Shown here in pieces: positions 30,401 to 37,965 of a DNA stretch of 64,000 bases. Position 1 is the stretch's first letter, and every line of letters begins with the position of its first letter. A model generated the notes under the pieces. That model worked only from the letters and a program-made list of their open reading frames with translations. It did no database searches and was not told the DNA's origin. A program made the position numbers and the translations under genes. The stretch is from Adhaeribacter terrigena (lineage in GTDB: Bacteria; Bacteroidota; Bacteroidia; Cytophagales; Hymenobacteraceae), in the NCBI RefSeq assembly GCF_016623615.1, contig NZ_JAEHFX010000003.1, positions 372,001-436,000 of the forward strand, read 5' to 3'.

Positions 30401-30800
30401 GATCATCCAGGATTATCATAACCACTTTTTCGACAGCCTAATAGCCCTTCAAAAACTTCGCGATGTGGCTAGGGAAATGCAGGAAGAAGACCAGCGCCGC
30501 CAGCAACTCGGCTTAACCGAAGAGGAGGAAGCCTTCTACGAGATCCTGGCCAAGCATCAAACTGCCCAGCAGGATTTTGAACTGATAAAGCAATTGGTAA
30601 AAGAGCTGACTGCTTTGATCAAGAAAAACGTCGCCCAACCCGATTGGTACAAAAAGCCAGATACCAAAGCTCAAATAATGCTGTCGGTAAAAAGTATGCT
30701 GCGCCGCAAAGGCGTAGGAGCGGAGCTGCAGGAGATCCTGAATGAAATTATGGAACAGGCGGAGGAGCGGTATAAGGAGTGGAATTATGAGGTGGCGTAG
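27435..30800 (+). CDS. hsdR: Type I restriction endonuclease, motor and nuclease subunit
   Basis: HsdR translocates and cleaves unmethylated DNA. The N-terminal PD-(D/E)XK nuclease shows [21 protein letters not shown]. The SF2 motor follows: motif I [11 protein letters not shown] (about 293-303), DECH box in [21 protein letters not shown], and the C-terminal lobe [20 protein letters not shown]. Two positions look atypical: Arg where most relatives have Gly in motif I, and [10 protein letters not shown] where QAIARVNRVF is usual in motif VI. Residues about 709-821 are an extra segment made of in-frame G-rich intergenic-type repeats, bounded by two copies of the dispersed motif. The rest is intact, at 1121 residues. 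A decayed copy of its 3' end lies at 31938-32153. Confidence 0.95.
   Translation: [1121 protein letters not shown]
29560..29896. repeat. In-frame repeat insertion inside hsdR
   Basis: Four short G/C-run repeats (29601-29630, 29669-29696, 29737-29766, 29799-29833) each pair CCCCCTT- and AAGGGGG-like arms. They are translated as [29 protein letters not shown] and PPTPSEGGQ. Such sequence is usually intergenic in Bacteroidota. The block starts at AAAAGGATAGCGTTT (29560-29574) and ends at AAAACCCTACCGTTTT (29881-29896), two copies of the dispersed motif. Reading frame is kept throughout. Confidence 0.85.
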
Positions 30801-30820
30801 CTTGTAGCTCAGGCAGAATA

Positions 30821-30914
30821 GGTCTGAATTGGGATTCGTCCGATTATGGGATTTCCGGATTTCACAATTTTTAATCTGATTAATCCTTTAATCGGACAAA
30901 TCCCAATTCAGACA
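30821..30914. repeat. Long inverted-repeat element, copy 3
   Basis: Arms 30821-30846 and 30889-30914 are inverted copies with two mismatches, ending CAATTCAGACA. The element begins 20 bases after the hsdR stop, so copies 2 and 3 bracket the hsd operon and its cargo. Confidence 0.8.
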
Positions 30915-30969
30915 AGTTAATGCGTACCCAGGTTTACCTAAACCGGCTATCGGGCTTTTTTAAACAAAG

Positions 30970-31024
30970 CATAGCCTATATCGGGATCAAACATGCACTG
31001 TATTTGATCCCGATATAGGCTATG
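30970..31024. terminator. Perfect 22-bp hairpin between hsdR and a convergent gene
   Basis: 30970-30991 (CATAGCCTATATCGGGATCA...) and 31003-31024 are exact inverted copies around an 11-base loop. The position between convergent genes suggests a bidirectional terminator, although there is no long T-run directly after the stem on the plus strand. A protein-binding or transposon-end palindrome is also possible. Confidence 0.6.
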
Positions 31025-31041
31025 TATGGACTCAAAAAAAA

Positions 31042-31740
31042 TCAGACAACGGTTAGCGTAGCAGGAAGAGAAGCTTCTTTCAGTTCAGCGGTATCTTTGT
31101 AGCGTGTACGCACCAGAAGCTGATAACTCCCGGATCCCAGCCCTGAAGGCACTATAAAGAGCAATTCTTTAGGTTTGTTGGTCATGACGCGCTGTACTTG
31201 CGTAGTTGCCCCGGTAGATTTGCGCAGAAAAATGCCCGTTGCCGTATCGGCCGGATCGAATTTAAGACGGTCGCCGGTTAAGCGGGCAGTGCCGCCGGGG
31301 GTAAGTTTATCGTTTACAGTATCAGAAGTAAAATCTTCGAGGCGCTCAAGAAATGGCAGCGCCTTGCTGGCCTGCACGCGCTCAACCCTGATAACGGGCT
31401 CAATTTTACGAAGCCGCGTTCCGGGGCTGATTCGTATCTTAACCTGGTGCCGCGCCGGGTCAAAGCCATCGGTGGCCGAAGTAAAAACGCCGGTCATACC
31501 CAGGCCAAGTTGAAACAGGTCGGATTTAATGCGGTTGCCACTTTCCAGTTCCTGTAAGATCGCCTGGCTCAGTTCTTCCCAGAAAGCCAACGCTTCGGCT
31601 ACGGTTACCGTAGAGCCAGGCCGGGCAATATTCTGAATAATTTCTTCGATGGTAACGCTGCGGTTATGCTCGATCTGCCCCCGGAAATCGTTCGGATCGG
31701 GCGTAAGTTTGTTGTCGATCAATGAATAATAAACTGGCAT
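31042..31740 (-). CDS. HU-like DNA-binding domain / DUF4469 protein
   Basis: A 232-residue protein of a Bacteroidota family that joins an HU/IHF-like DNA-binding domain (about 1-125: SVTIEEIIQNIARPGSTVTVAEALAFWEEL and IKSDLFQLGLGMTGVF) to a C-terminal DUF4469, IPT/TIG-like beta domain (about 135-232: LTPGGTARLTGDRLKFDP and the ending SLPATLTVV). The HU-like part may bind DNA; the C-terminal role is unknown. It is convergent with hsdR and normal in base composition, so it is probably not part of the defence cargo. Confidence 0.85.
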   Translation of the reverse strand: MPVYYSLIDNKLTPDPNDFRGQIEHNRSVTIEEIIQNIARPGSTVTVAEALAFWEELSQAILQELESGNRIKSDLFQLGLGMTGVFTSATDGFDPARHQVKIRISPGTRLRKIEPVIRVERVQASKALPFLERLEDFTSDTVNDKLTPGGTARLTGDRLKFDPADTATGIFLRKSTGATTQVQRVMTNKPKELLFIVPSGLGSGSYQLLVRTRYKDTAELKEASLPATLTVV

Positions 31741-31937
31741 GATTCAGAAGTTTTAGTTTGAAAATTATTCGTTTATTCGACGTTATACTAAGTTCTGAAT
31801 TTTTGGTTGAGTTTAGTGAAGGGAAAATTTGTGATTCTTGTTATAATGTGTTTTGTTGTATATAAATAAAAGGAATTAATAATTTTGTTTAGCAGAAGAG
31901 GAAGTTACCATTTATGAAATTCTTATTACTTCTGAAT

Positions 31938-32153
31938 TTTAAAGAGATCCAGGCAGTGGTAAAAGAACGAACCGCCGTAATCCGCAAAAACGTAGCCCGA
32001 CATGATTGGCATAAGAAATCAGATGTAAAGGCGCAGGTCATGCTCCCTGTGTGAAGGACCTTAATGCGATAGGGTGTAGGAGCGGAGCTACAGGATATTT
32101 TGAATGAGATTATGGAGCAGGCGGAGGAACGGTATCAGAAGATAGCGGCGTGA
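31938..32153 (+). pseudogene. Decayed duplicate of the hsdR 3' end
   Basis: Seventy-two codons align without gaps with the last part of HsdR (30577-30800). It reads FKEIQAVVKERTAVIRKNVA, then DWHKKSDVKAQVMLPV, two in-frame stops, and [20 protein letters not shown]. The stop-bearing stretch keeps the length of its counterpart. It is a relic of a second type I operon or of a tandem duplication. The rest of the 31741-32161 gap is A+T-rich and holds the promoter side of the DUF4469 gene. Confidence 0.85.
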
Positions 32154-32161
32154 TTTAGTAA

Positions 32162-32566
32162 TTATTTGGTATCAACAGGAAATTTAACTTCACCATGAAG
32201 TTCTATACTATGGCCGTATTTTAAAAAAAGTGTAGCCTTAATAGGGTAAAAACCATACGACCAAACCTTAATTTCAAATTTATTGTCTGCGTTTTGAGCA
32301 ACTCTTATTGGCTCATGATAACTCTTATGTAAATGATATATAACTTTCTTAATATCACCTAAATTAATAATATTTTGAATATTAGATGTTGAACCAGAGA
32401 TTTGAGAAAAAACAGAAGAGTCAATGTCAATAAAAATTCTAATATAATAGTTCAAGTATTTTCCACCTGGAAACGTTTTGGGTTTTACAGTAAAATCACG
32501 TTCAACACGTATGATAAAAGCATTTTGCTTTTTAGAAAACTCTTCATACTTTTTGATGAATTGCAT
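32162..32566 (-). CDS. Prokaryotic YEATS-domain (pYEATS-like) protein
   Basis: A 134-residue protein whose C-terminal half carries YEATS-family features: IKKVIYHLHKSYHEPIRV, FEIKVWSYGFYPIKATLFLK and a final IELHGEVKFP, matching the pattern V-Y-LHxSF...PxR...F-x-GWGxFxI of YEATS beta-sandwiches. In the bacterial versions (pYEATS) the domain is thought to be a binding or sensor module in conflict and signalling systems. No signal peptide is present. It is the last gene of an A+T-rich seven-gene operon, 12 bases after a two-helix membrane protein, and the pair looks like a split 2TM-pYEATS receptor. The ligand is unknown. Confidence 0.7.
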   Translation of the reverse strand: MQFIKKYEEFSKKQNAFIIRVERDFTVKPKTFPGGKYLNYYIRIFIDIDSSVFSQISGSTSNIQNIINLGDIKKVIYHLHKSYHEPIRVAQNADNKFEIKVWSYGFYPIKATLFLKYGHSIELHGEVKFPVDTK

Positions 32567-32578
32567 AATATAGTAAAG

Positions 32579-33148
32579 TTATTGTGGAGGTATAACAATT
32601 CCATCGTCCGTTTCTTGAGAAGGAGATTGATTAGAAAATGGATTTTCATTTTCGGGCTTTACAAATTCTTTCAAGACTTGATCAACTTGCTTCTGTTGAT
32701 TTTTTACGACATCTTCAGCTTTTTGATTGATTATTTCTATTTTGTCTACTGCATCTTTTTCCTTTTTCTCTGCTTCTTCAGCTTTTAGTGCGCCTGCCCG
32801 TTGACCAAAGTAGTATCCAATGACAGTAGTTAAAGCGGTTCCTAATAAAACTAAAGCATTTTTTAACAAGTCAAACCACCCTTTTCTCATTTCTATATCC
32901 ACTAATGAGGGATCGGGCTTTTTTGCTCCATATTGAAATGCATCGTAATTTATATAAAAGAGTAAAGCAACTGAAATAATAAACGCGAATAAAAGGACAT
33001 ATGCTATCCGCTTAGTCGTATTATTATGGTCAATTGGGATATTGTTAGACCCATCTGAATCGGTTTCCATTTGCTCTCCTTTCATTTCAGATGGTGTATT
33101 TTTAGTATCATCTCTCTTAGGTGTGAATACTTTTGAAAGCCAACTCAT
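32579..33148 (-). CDS. Two-helix membrane protein with coiled coil
   Basis: A 189-residue membrane protein of unknown function. A polar N-terminal segment (1-45) is followed by a first helix (about 47-68), a 25-residue loop, a second helix (about 93-113), a Lys/Glu-rich coiled coil (about 115-160, KAEEAEKKEKDAVDKIE) and a Pro/Ser-rich tail. No signal peptide, so the termini are probably cytoplasmic. Its place directly before the pYEATS gene suggests the two proteins act together. Confidence 0.75.
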   Translation of the reverse strand: MSWLSKVFTPKRDDTKNTPSEMKGEQMETDSDGSNNIPIDHNNTTKRIAYVLLFAFIISVALLFYINYDAFQYGAKKPDPSLVDIEMRKGWFDLLKNALVLLGTALTTVIGYYFGQRAGALKAEEAEKKEKDAVDKIEIINQKAEDVVKNQQKQVDQVLKEFVKPENENPFSNQSPSQETDDGIVIPPQ

Positions 33149-33207
33149 TTAAGGTACATTGTTAAAGTAAATTGTTAGAAAAAATTTAGATATAGCAAAT
33201 GTTTTCC

Positions 33208-33693
33208 TTAAACTTGAGCTCCTATATCTAAGCTATCGATTTGAATTAACACCTCATCCTCAATACTATTCCTCCTAATGGAAACCCAAAGGGTACAATT
33301 GTAATCTGAAATAGTTGAAGTTAAGTCTAATTGAAAATCTATAAGCTTATGGTCATTGTAATCTGTCCCATATCCAATTTCAAACTGAGTCTTTTGTCCG
33401 GCTACATCAAAAGTGATTTTTACAGAGCAGTCCTTATTTTTTACAATAAAACTTCTGAGGTGGTTTATAAAATGAATCTTAGGATTCAAGTCGTTTATTT
33501 TAATAGGTATATTTATTGTGAACATCCATTCTTGATGAAGCCTTGAATTATTTTTACGCATACTAAACTCCATCGAATCGAAAATAATCGATATGTATTG
33601 CCCAGCTCCAGTACCTGAAAAACCAGAAACAAGTAAACCTGTTGAATGGTCAATTATGTGAGGATCTCCCCAAATTGATGATAGTTTTGCCAT
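33208..33693 (-). CDS. Unknown beta-rich protein of the pYEATS operon
   Basis: A 161-residue protein with no signal peptide and no membrane helix. Alternating hydrophobic patterns (FTINIPIKIND, CSVKITFDVAG, CTLWVSIRRN, VLIQIDSLDIG) suggest a beta-sandwich. I recognise no family. It starts 12 bases after the lipoprotein gene and precedes the 2TM-pYEATS pair, so it is part of the same unit. Confidence 0.7.
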   Translation of the reverse strand: MAKLSSIWGDPHIIDHSTGLLVSGFSGTGAGQYISIIFDSMEFSMRKNNSRLHQEWMFTINIPIKINDLNPKIHFINHLRSFIVKNKDCSVKITFDVAGQKTQFEIGYGTDYNDHKLIDFQLDLTSTISDYNCTLWVSIRRNSIEDEVLIQIDSLDIGAQV

Positions 33694-33705
33694 AATAATT
33701 AGGTT

Positions 33706-34434
33706 TTATTCGAATGTAATTTTTATTGTTTTTGCTATGGTGCCTCCAATATTATTTTGTGTTTCAGCCTTAACAAAAAACTCACCTGTATCATTGCTAT
33801 AACGCCTTAAAGTTGCATTGGCCATCTGATTTTTAGATAATGAAAAAGGAGTAATGTCTGCCTGCACTTTAGATGAATCGGTTGTGATGATAGAAAAATT
33901 TACTTTTGAAGAATTGGTTACTTTTCCTGATTGCCGAAATAAGCTGACTTTTATAATAGTGGAATCCTTCGAAGTGCCTGATGCAAACTTTACTTTCCTG
34001 GCAGTAAGAATCATATCTTCGGGATATGCCCATTTCACAGGAATTTTAATTGAACAGCTATTATTGCCTATAAAGGCGGTAATAAAAGCATTCTCGGTAA
34101 AGTTGGTTTCGGATTTCAGAATTACCTTTACAACCCGGTTTTTAGCATTAATTGCTAACTCTTTAACCGGCGTATCTCCAAAATTATAAGTAGAATCTAA
34201 ATACCCGAAATTAGTTCCGAACTTCACTTTTTTGGGCTGGCCCACATTCTCGTTTATGTGGACGGTTATAGCCATTTGTGAACTGCTGTCTGCTAAAATA
34301 CTTTCTGAATCGGTACTAAAGGAAAACATGTCGCAACCATCAACTGGAGCAACGGGGTTTTCTAATTCGCATCCCATAAATGAAAGGGCTGGAAACAAAA
34401 AAACAACTCGGTATTTTAATAATTTGCTATACAT
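33706..34434 (-). CDS. Lipoprotein with Ig-like domains
   Basis: A 242-residue predicted lipoprotein. The signal peptide ends in a lipobox, LSFMGC, with Cys22 as the lipid attachment site. The mature part looks like two beta-sandwich (bacterial Ig / invasin-like) repeats of about 105 residues, SSSQMAITVHINENVGQPKKV and later KDSTIIKVSLFRQSGKVTN, ending AKTIKITFE. It is A+T-rich and overlaps the preceding small gene by 8 bases. It is probably an envelope component of the system. Confidence 0.75.
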   Translation of the reverse strand: MYSKLLKYRVVFLFPALSFMGCELENPVAPVDGCDMFSFSTDSESILADSSSQMAITVHINENVGQPKKVKFGTNFGYLDSTYNFGDTPVKELAINAKNRVVKVILKSETNFTENAFITAFIGNNSCSIKIPVKWAYPEDMILTARKVKFASGTSKDSTIIKVSLFRQSGKVTNSSKVNFSIITTDSSKVQADITPFSLSKNQMANATLRRYSNDTGEFFVKAETQNNIGGTIAKTIKITFE

Positions 34435-34744
34435 GGATAAATAATCTTTTTTTCGGACTTTGTTTGCTCAACGCGTCAATTAATTCAACATTTACTACAA
34501 CTGTTAATCCTTTGATAGGACAATTTAAGCCTAAGTTGAATGAGAAGTCGAACCTTTGATTAGTAACAGAACAATTATGAGTTTCGCAATAAACTTTACT
34601 TTGATCGTGAAATACACAAGATGAACTCTTTATTTTGAAACAAATGGTAAAGGGTCCTATTGCTTCGACAATTGCTATTACATTTATAATGAAGGAAGAA
34701 GAACCTATTAAGGTGATTTCCTGAGGATTAATTAAAATACTCAT
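34427..34744 (-). CDS. Small unknown protein of the pYEATS operon
   Basis: A 105-residue protein with four or five Cys residues (CFKIKSSSC, YCETHNC, LNC) and alternating beta-like hydrophobicity. No signal peptide is obvious. It lies 11 bases after the 506-residue secreted protein and overlaps the lipoprotein gene by 8 bases. No family recognised. Confidence 0.65.
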   Translation of the reverse strand: MSILINPQEITLIGSSSFIINVIAIVEAIGPFTICFKIKSSSCVFHDQSKVYCETHNCSVTNQRFDFSFNLGLNCPIKGLTVVVNVELIDALSKQSPKKRLFIHV

Positions 34745-34755
34745 AGTTCTTTTGT

Positions 34756-36276
34756 TTAAGGGTTAATTGCTCTAATTCTGTTAAGTAAGTTAAAATCGAA
34801 ACTTACGCTCACGAAAGGCAAGACCACTTGTTTTTTTCTTATTGGATCTGCCTCAGAATTTGTAAATTTTTGCGTTACCCAAACTCCTCCAATATTAACG
34901 CCAAGATATTTATTAATATCAATTCCAACGGCTGAAACTAGTTTTAAAGTAAGAGATGATGTATCTAAGAGATCCTGACCTTTATAATCGATTTGCCCAG
35001 TAGTAGAATAACCTAGAATTCCAGAAAGCCTTTTTTTAAAATTATGCTTGTAAGGCTGCCGAACAGATTTGTCTAGCGGACTAAAATAGAACCTTAAAGC
35101 TGCATATTGAAATAGCTTCGGATCTGCACTTTCGAGATTATATAAGGGACTTAATGGGGTAAAAGCAAGACTATAATCTGTGTGAATACTTAACTGATCG
35201 ACATTAGTCTTTATATCATAGGCATAATGATACATTTGATAATCAGCTAAGAGAACTACTTTTCTTGAAAAGAGCTCTTTTGCTTTAATATTAATCTCTG
35301 TTTCATTTTTTGTTAAATCTTCTTTCTTTTTGTTAATCTTTGACGATAGCTCTAAAGCAAAATTGATTTTATTTGCATATCCTTTAAGAGGCTCTTCTAA
35401 ACCTTCTGTTCGGATAATTTCAGGTACATTAGTATTTCGATTTTCTATAAAATTCAAAATCCTAATTTTATCCTTACAAATTAAATCTTCTTTTCCACCA
35501 CAATTATTTAAGTATTCTTTTAAAGGAACATTACCATTTAAATCTTCTTTCTGTTTAAATAAATCTTTATCATCATCTTCTAAAATGAGTATTTTTGAGG
35601 CCCTAATTCTAACCAGAGGCATCAGTTCTACAGGAATATTAACGGTTGACTTTAAAGCATTTTTTAACTCAAGAGATTTAAAATTTACTACATCTGAATT
35701 ATCTTGATGTTTTCTTTTTAATTCATCATTTATTTTTTCTTCTACTTCCTCGTTCGACAATTCCCCATTAATAGTTAGTTGGTTAACTGAAAAGCCTATT
35801 ACTGAATTTATATCTTTAAGGGAATTCGTTTTAATATCTAAAAAATATAAATTAACGTTATAATCCGTATCAAATTCCAAAACCCGATCTACCCTTATTG
35901 AAAAATCTTCAGCAGATTTTGGCGTCCTTTTCCAAAAATATTCATAATCGTAGGGTTCTCCTTTAATTTTAGTTATATAAATAGTATCTTTTTTAACCTC
36001 TCTGGTATAACTTTTAGTAGTTTTTTCACCTCTTTGATACCAAGGGTCCTTAATAATTTTCTTTATTATTTCAACTTCCTTTTTAATTTTTAAAACTACT
36101 AGGTCCGCCGTATCACCATTAGCCATAATTGGAGAACCTTTAATTACAAAAGATTTATTATAAGGCAAGTATTTTGCTTTTAAGTTACCGTTTTGGTAAC
36201 TAATCTCGACTGGTTCATCCTGCGCAAATGCGAAAATTGAAGGACATAAAAGCGTCAAAAACAGAAATATCTTCAT
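34756..36276 (-). CDS. Secreted protein with barrel-like C-terminus, unknown function
   Basis: A 506-residue protein with a clear signal peptide (MKIFLFLTLLCPSIFAFAQ, cleavage after AFA). The middle (about 160-340) is Lys/Glu/Asn-rich and partly helical. The last 130 residues have alternating strands and aromatic ends (LFQYAALRFYFSPLDKS; LVSAVGIDINKYLGVNIGGV; VVLPFVSVSFDFNLLNR), like a small outer-membrane barrel. No family recognised. As the largest protein of the A+T-rich operon it may be its outer-membrane component. Confidence 0.7.
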   Translation of the reverse strand: MKIFLFLTLLCPSIFAFAQDEPVEISYQNGNLKAKYLPYNKSFVIKGSPIMANGDTADLVVLKIKKEVEIIKKIIKDPWYQRGEKTTKSYTREVKKDTIYITKIKGEPYDYEYFWKRTPKSAEDFSIRVDRVLEFDTDYNVNLYFLDIKTNSLKDINSVIGFSVNQLTINGELSNEEVEEKINDELKRKHQDNSDVVNFKSLELKNALKSTVNIPVELMPLVRIRASKILILEDDDKDLFKQKEDLNGNVPLKEYLNNCGGKEDLICKDKIRILNFIENRNTNVPEIIRTEGLEEPLKGYANKINFALELSSKINKKKEDLTKNETEINIKAKELFSRKVVLLADYQMYHYAYDIKTNVDQLSIHTDYSLAFTPLSPLYNLESADPKLFQYAALRFYFSPLDKSVRQPYKHNFKKRLSGILGYSTTGQIDYKGQDLLDTSSLTLKLVSAVGIDINKYLGVNIGGVWVTQKFTNSEADPIRKKQVVLPFVSVSFDFNLLNRIRAINP

Positions 36277-36321
36277 TTGAATTCGATAGAATAGCGTGAG
36301 GAAATCAAGAAGTTAAATTTT

Positions 36322-37035
36322 TTAATAAGGTAACTTTATTCCAAGAGCGGCTGCAGTCTGCGGCCCAACTTCCCCATCTGCTACCAAACCGGCAAATCTT
36401 TGAAATCGAAGAACTGATGCTATCGTTTCTTTACCGTAAATACCATCTAAACTGCCCGGATCAAATCCTTCTCTTGAAAGAGCAAGCTGTATCTTGTAAA
36501 CAGCTTCTCCTCGCATAAGCGGATTTGAAAGTTTGAATATTAAGGTTGGAGGGGTAACAATTACAGTTGCTCCTCGGGTAGTGTAATCGATTCCTGGAAT
36601 TAGAATTCCGGTATCCCATCTCCGTCCTGTCAGGGTATCAAATCTAACACCATCCCGAGCTGATTTAGCTTCAACTGTTCCGCCTGTACCATCGGATAAA
36701 ACAATATGACCGATAGTTTGTGGATTACTGATTGGGTAACGCAACACAATTGCACCAACCGTTTTTGCTGCAAGTGCCACGTCTATTTTTATCCCTAACC
36801 TATTCACATCATTTCTCCAATATCCTGTATATGCTTCGGCCGTTGCTGGGTTACCATTATTATTTGCGCATCCATAGAGAATTCCAGAAGTTTGATAAAC
36901 ACACCATGAGATATATTCCGCGCAATCCCAAGGGCCATTCCAATTAGGGTTGTTTTTAGGAACTAGTGCTCCAAGTCTATAATTTTGTCCAACACGAGTG
37001 GTCGCAATTCTTATTAGGTCATGTCCTGTTGCCAT
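36322..37035 (-). CDS. NlpC/P60 or CHAP-like cysteine peptidase with PG-binding domain
   Basis: A 237-residue protein. Residues 1-150 resemble a papain-fold peptidoglycan hydrolase: GPWDCAEYISWCVYQTSG supplies the likely catalytic Cys (WDCAE), and TIGHIVLSDGTGG the His. Residues 165-237 are a PG_binding_1 domain (LMRGEAVYKIQLALSREG, GIYGKETIASVLRFQ, DGEVGPQTAAALGI). There is no signal peptide, so it may act after lysis, be exported another way, or function as an effector. It is the first gene of the operon leading to the pYEATS pair and is less A+T-rich than the others. Confidence 0.8.
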   Translation of the reverse strand: MATGHDLIRIATTRVGQNYRLGALVPKNNPNWNGPWDCAEYISWCVYQTSGILYGCANNNGNPATAEAYTGYWRNDVNRLGIKIDVALAAKTVGAIVLRYPISNPQTIGHIVLSDGTGGTVEAKSARDGVRFDTLTGRRWDTGILIPGIDYTTRGATVIVTPPTLIFKLSNPLMRGEAVYKIQLALSREGFDPGSLDGIYGKETIASVLRFQRFAGLVADGEVGPQTAAALGIKLPY

Positions 37036-37119
37036 ATCTATTAATGGTTATATGCTTAAAAGATTAAAGTAAAAGAGACTTTTTTCCATACCTCATACAA
37101 TACTGAAATTTCATTAAAA

Positions 37120-37965
37120 TCAAATCAACCCATTCCCAATCGCGAACTGCACAAACTCCCCGGTATTTCGCGTATTCGTTTTCCGGATAATGTTTTGGCG
37201 ATGCGTATTCACTGTACTAAATCCTATACATAATTTATCCGCAATGAGCTTGCTGCTGTAGCCTTCCGCGATCAGCTTTACAATTTCCAGTTCGCGTTTG
37301 CTTAGAACATCCTGCGGGTTAATACCATCAGTTTCCGGCGTAAAAAAAATGCAGGAATTATCTCCGGTAGAAATTAAAGAGGCAGTAAGCGTTTCGTTCT
37401 TTTTCAGGTGAGTAATATCGGAGCAGACGCCCATTACGTGGGTAATATTGCCGTTGCTGTCCTGCTGCAGAATGGAGCTTTGTTCCAGTACCCGGATATA
37501 ACTGCCATCCACTTTGGCCATTCGGTAATCGTGGTTGAATTGGTATTGCTTTCTTTTACTGGCTGGTTGCGCTAAAAGGAAATCCCAAATCTTTTTGATC
37601 AGGCCCCAGGTTTTGGGAAGATCATCGGGGTGGGTTATTTCGTTTACAAACGCTATGCCCTTAGTAGTGAAAAGGCATGCATCGTACCCTAAAGCTGCTT
37701 TTACATTGCTGCTCATGAATAAGTATTGCATGCGCCGCACATCGATGATCCAGGTAACGCAGGGGCCAAGATTCAATACGTTTACCAGGGCCGGGTTTTC
37801 CTTTGCAAAATCCAGGTAATCGGTTGCTACGTCGCCGTAATCCTGCATTTCCCAAAGGGCGCACATTTCCAGGTATAGCTTTTCATAAGCTTTTCGGGAA
37901 TCAGGTTTTATCGTTTGAAAGGGCGGTGCAGCGTAGTTCATTTCTTTATAAAAAATAGAAAGCAT
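37120..37965 (-). CDS. PAS-LuxR transcriptional regulator
   Basis: A 281-residue regulator. A PAS domain (about 65-190: CVTWIIDVRRMQYLFMSSNV, FVNEITHPDDLPKTW, YRMAKVDGSYIRVLEQSSIL, GVCSDITHLKK) precedes a LuxR/GerE helix-turn-helix (about 218-281: LSKRELEIVKLIAEGYSSKL, IGFSTVNTHRQNIIRKTN). It reads toward the peptidase/pYEATS operon with an 84-base gap, so it could regulate that operon or read into it. Its base composition is like the chromosome rather than the island. Confidence 0.88.
   Translation of the reverse strand: MLSIFYKEMNYAAPPFQTIKPDSRKAYEKLYLEMCALWEMQDYGDVATDYLDFAKENPALVNVLNLGPCVTWIIDVRRMQYLFMSSNVKAALGYDACLFTTKGIAFVNEITHPDDLPKTWGLIKKIWDFLLAQPASKRKQYQFNHDYRMAKVDGSYIRVLEQSSILQQDSNGNITHVMGVCSDITHLKKNETLTASLISTGDNSCIFFTPETDGINPQDVLSKRELEIVKLIAEGYSSKLIADKLCIGFSTVNTHRQNIIRKTNTRNTGEFVQFAIGNGLI

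Noticed and set aside
36322-37035. Peptidase with PG-binding domain as an endolysin of a prophage
   Set aside because: No holin, structural or integrase genes nearby; the neighbours are an envelope/pYEATS operon.
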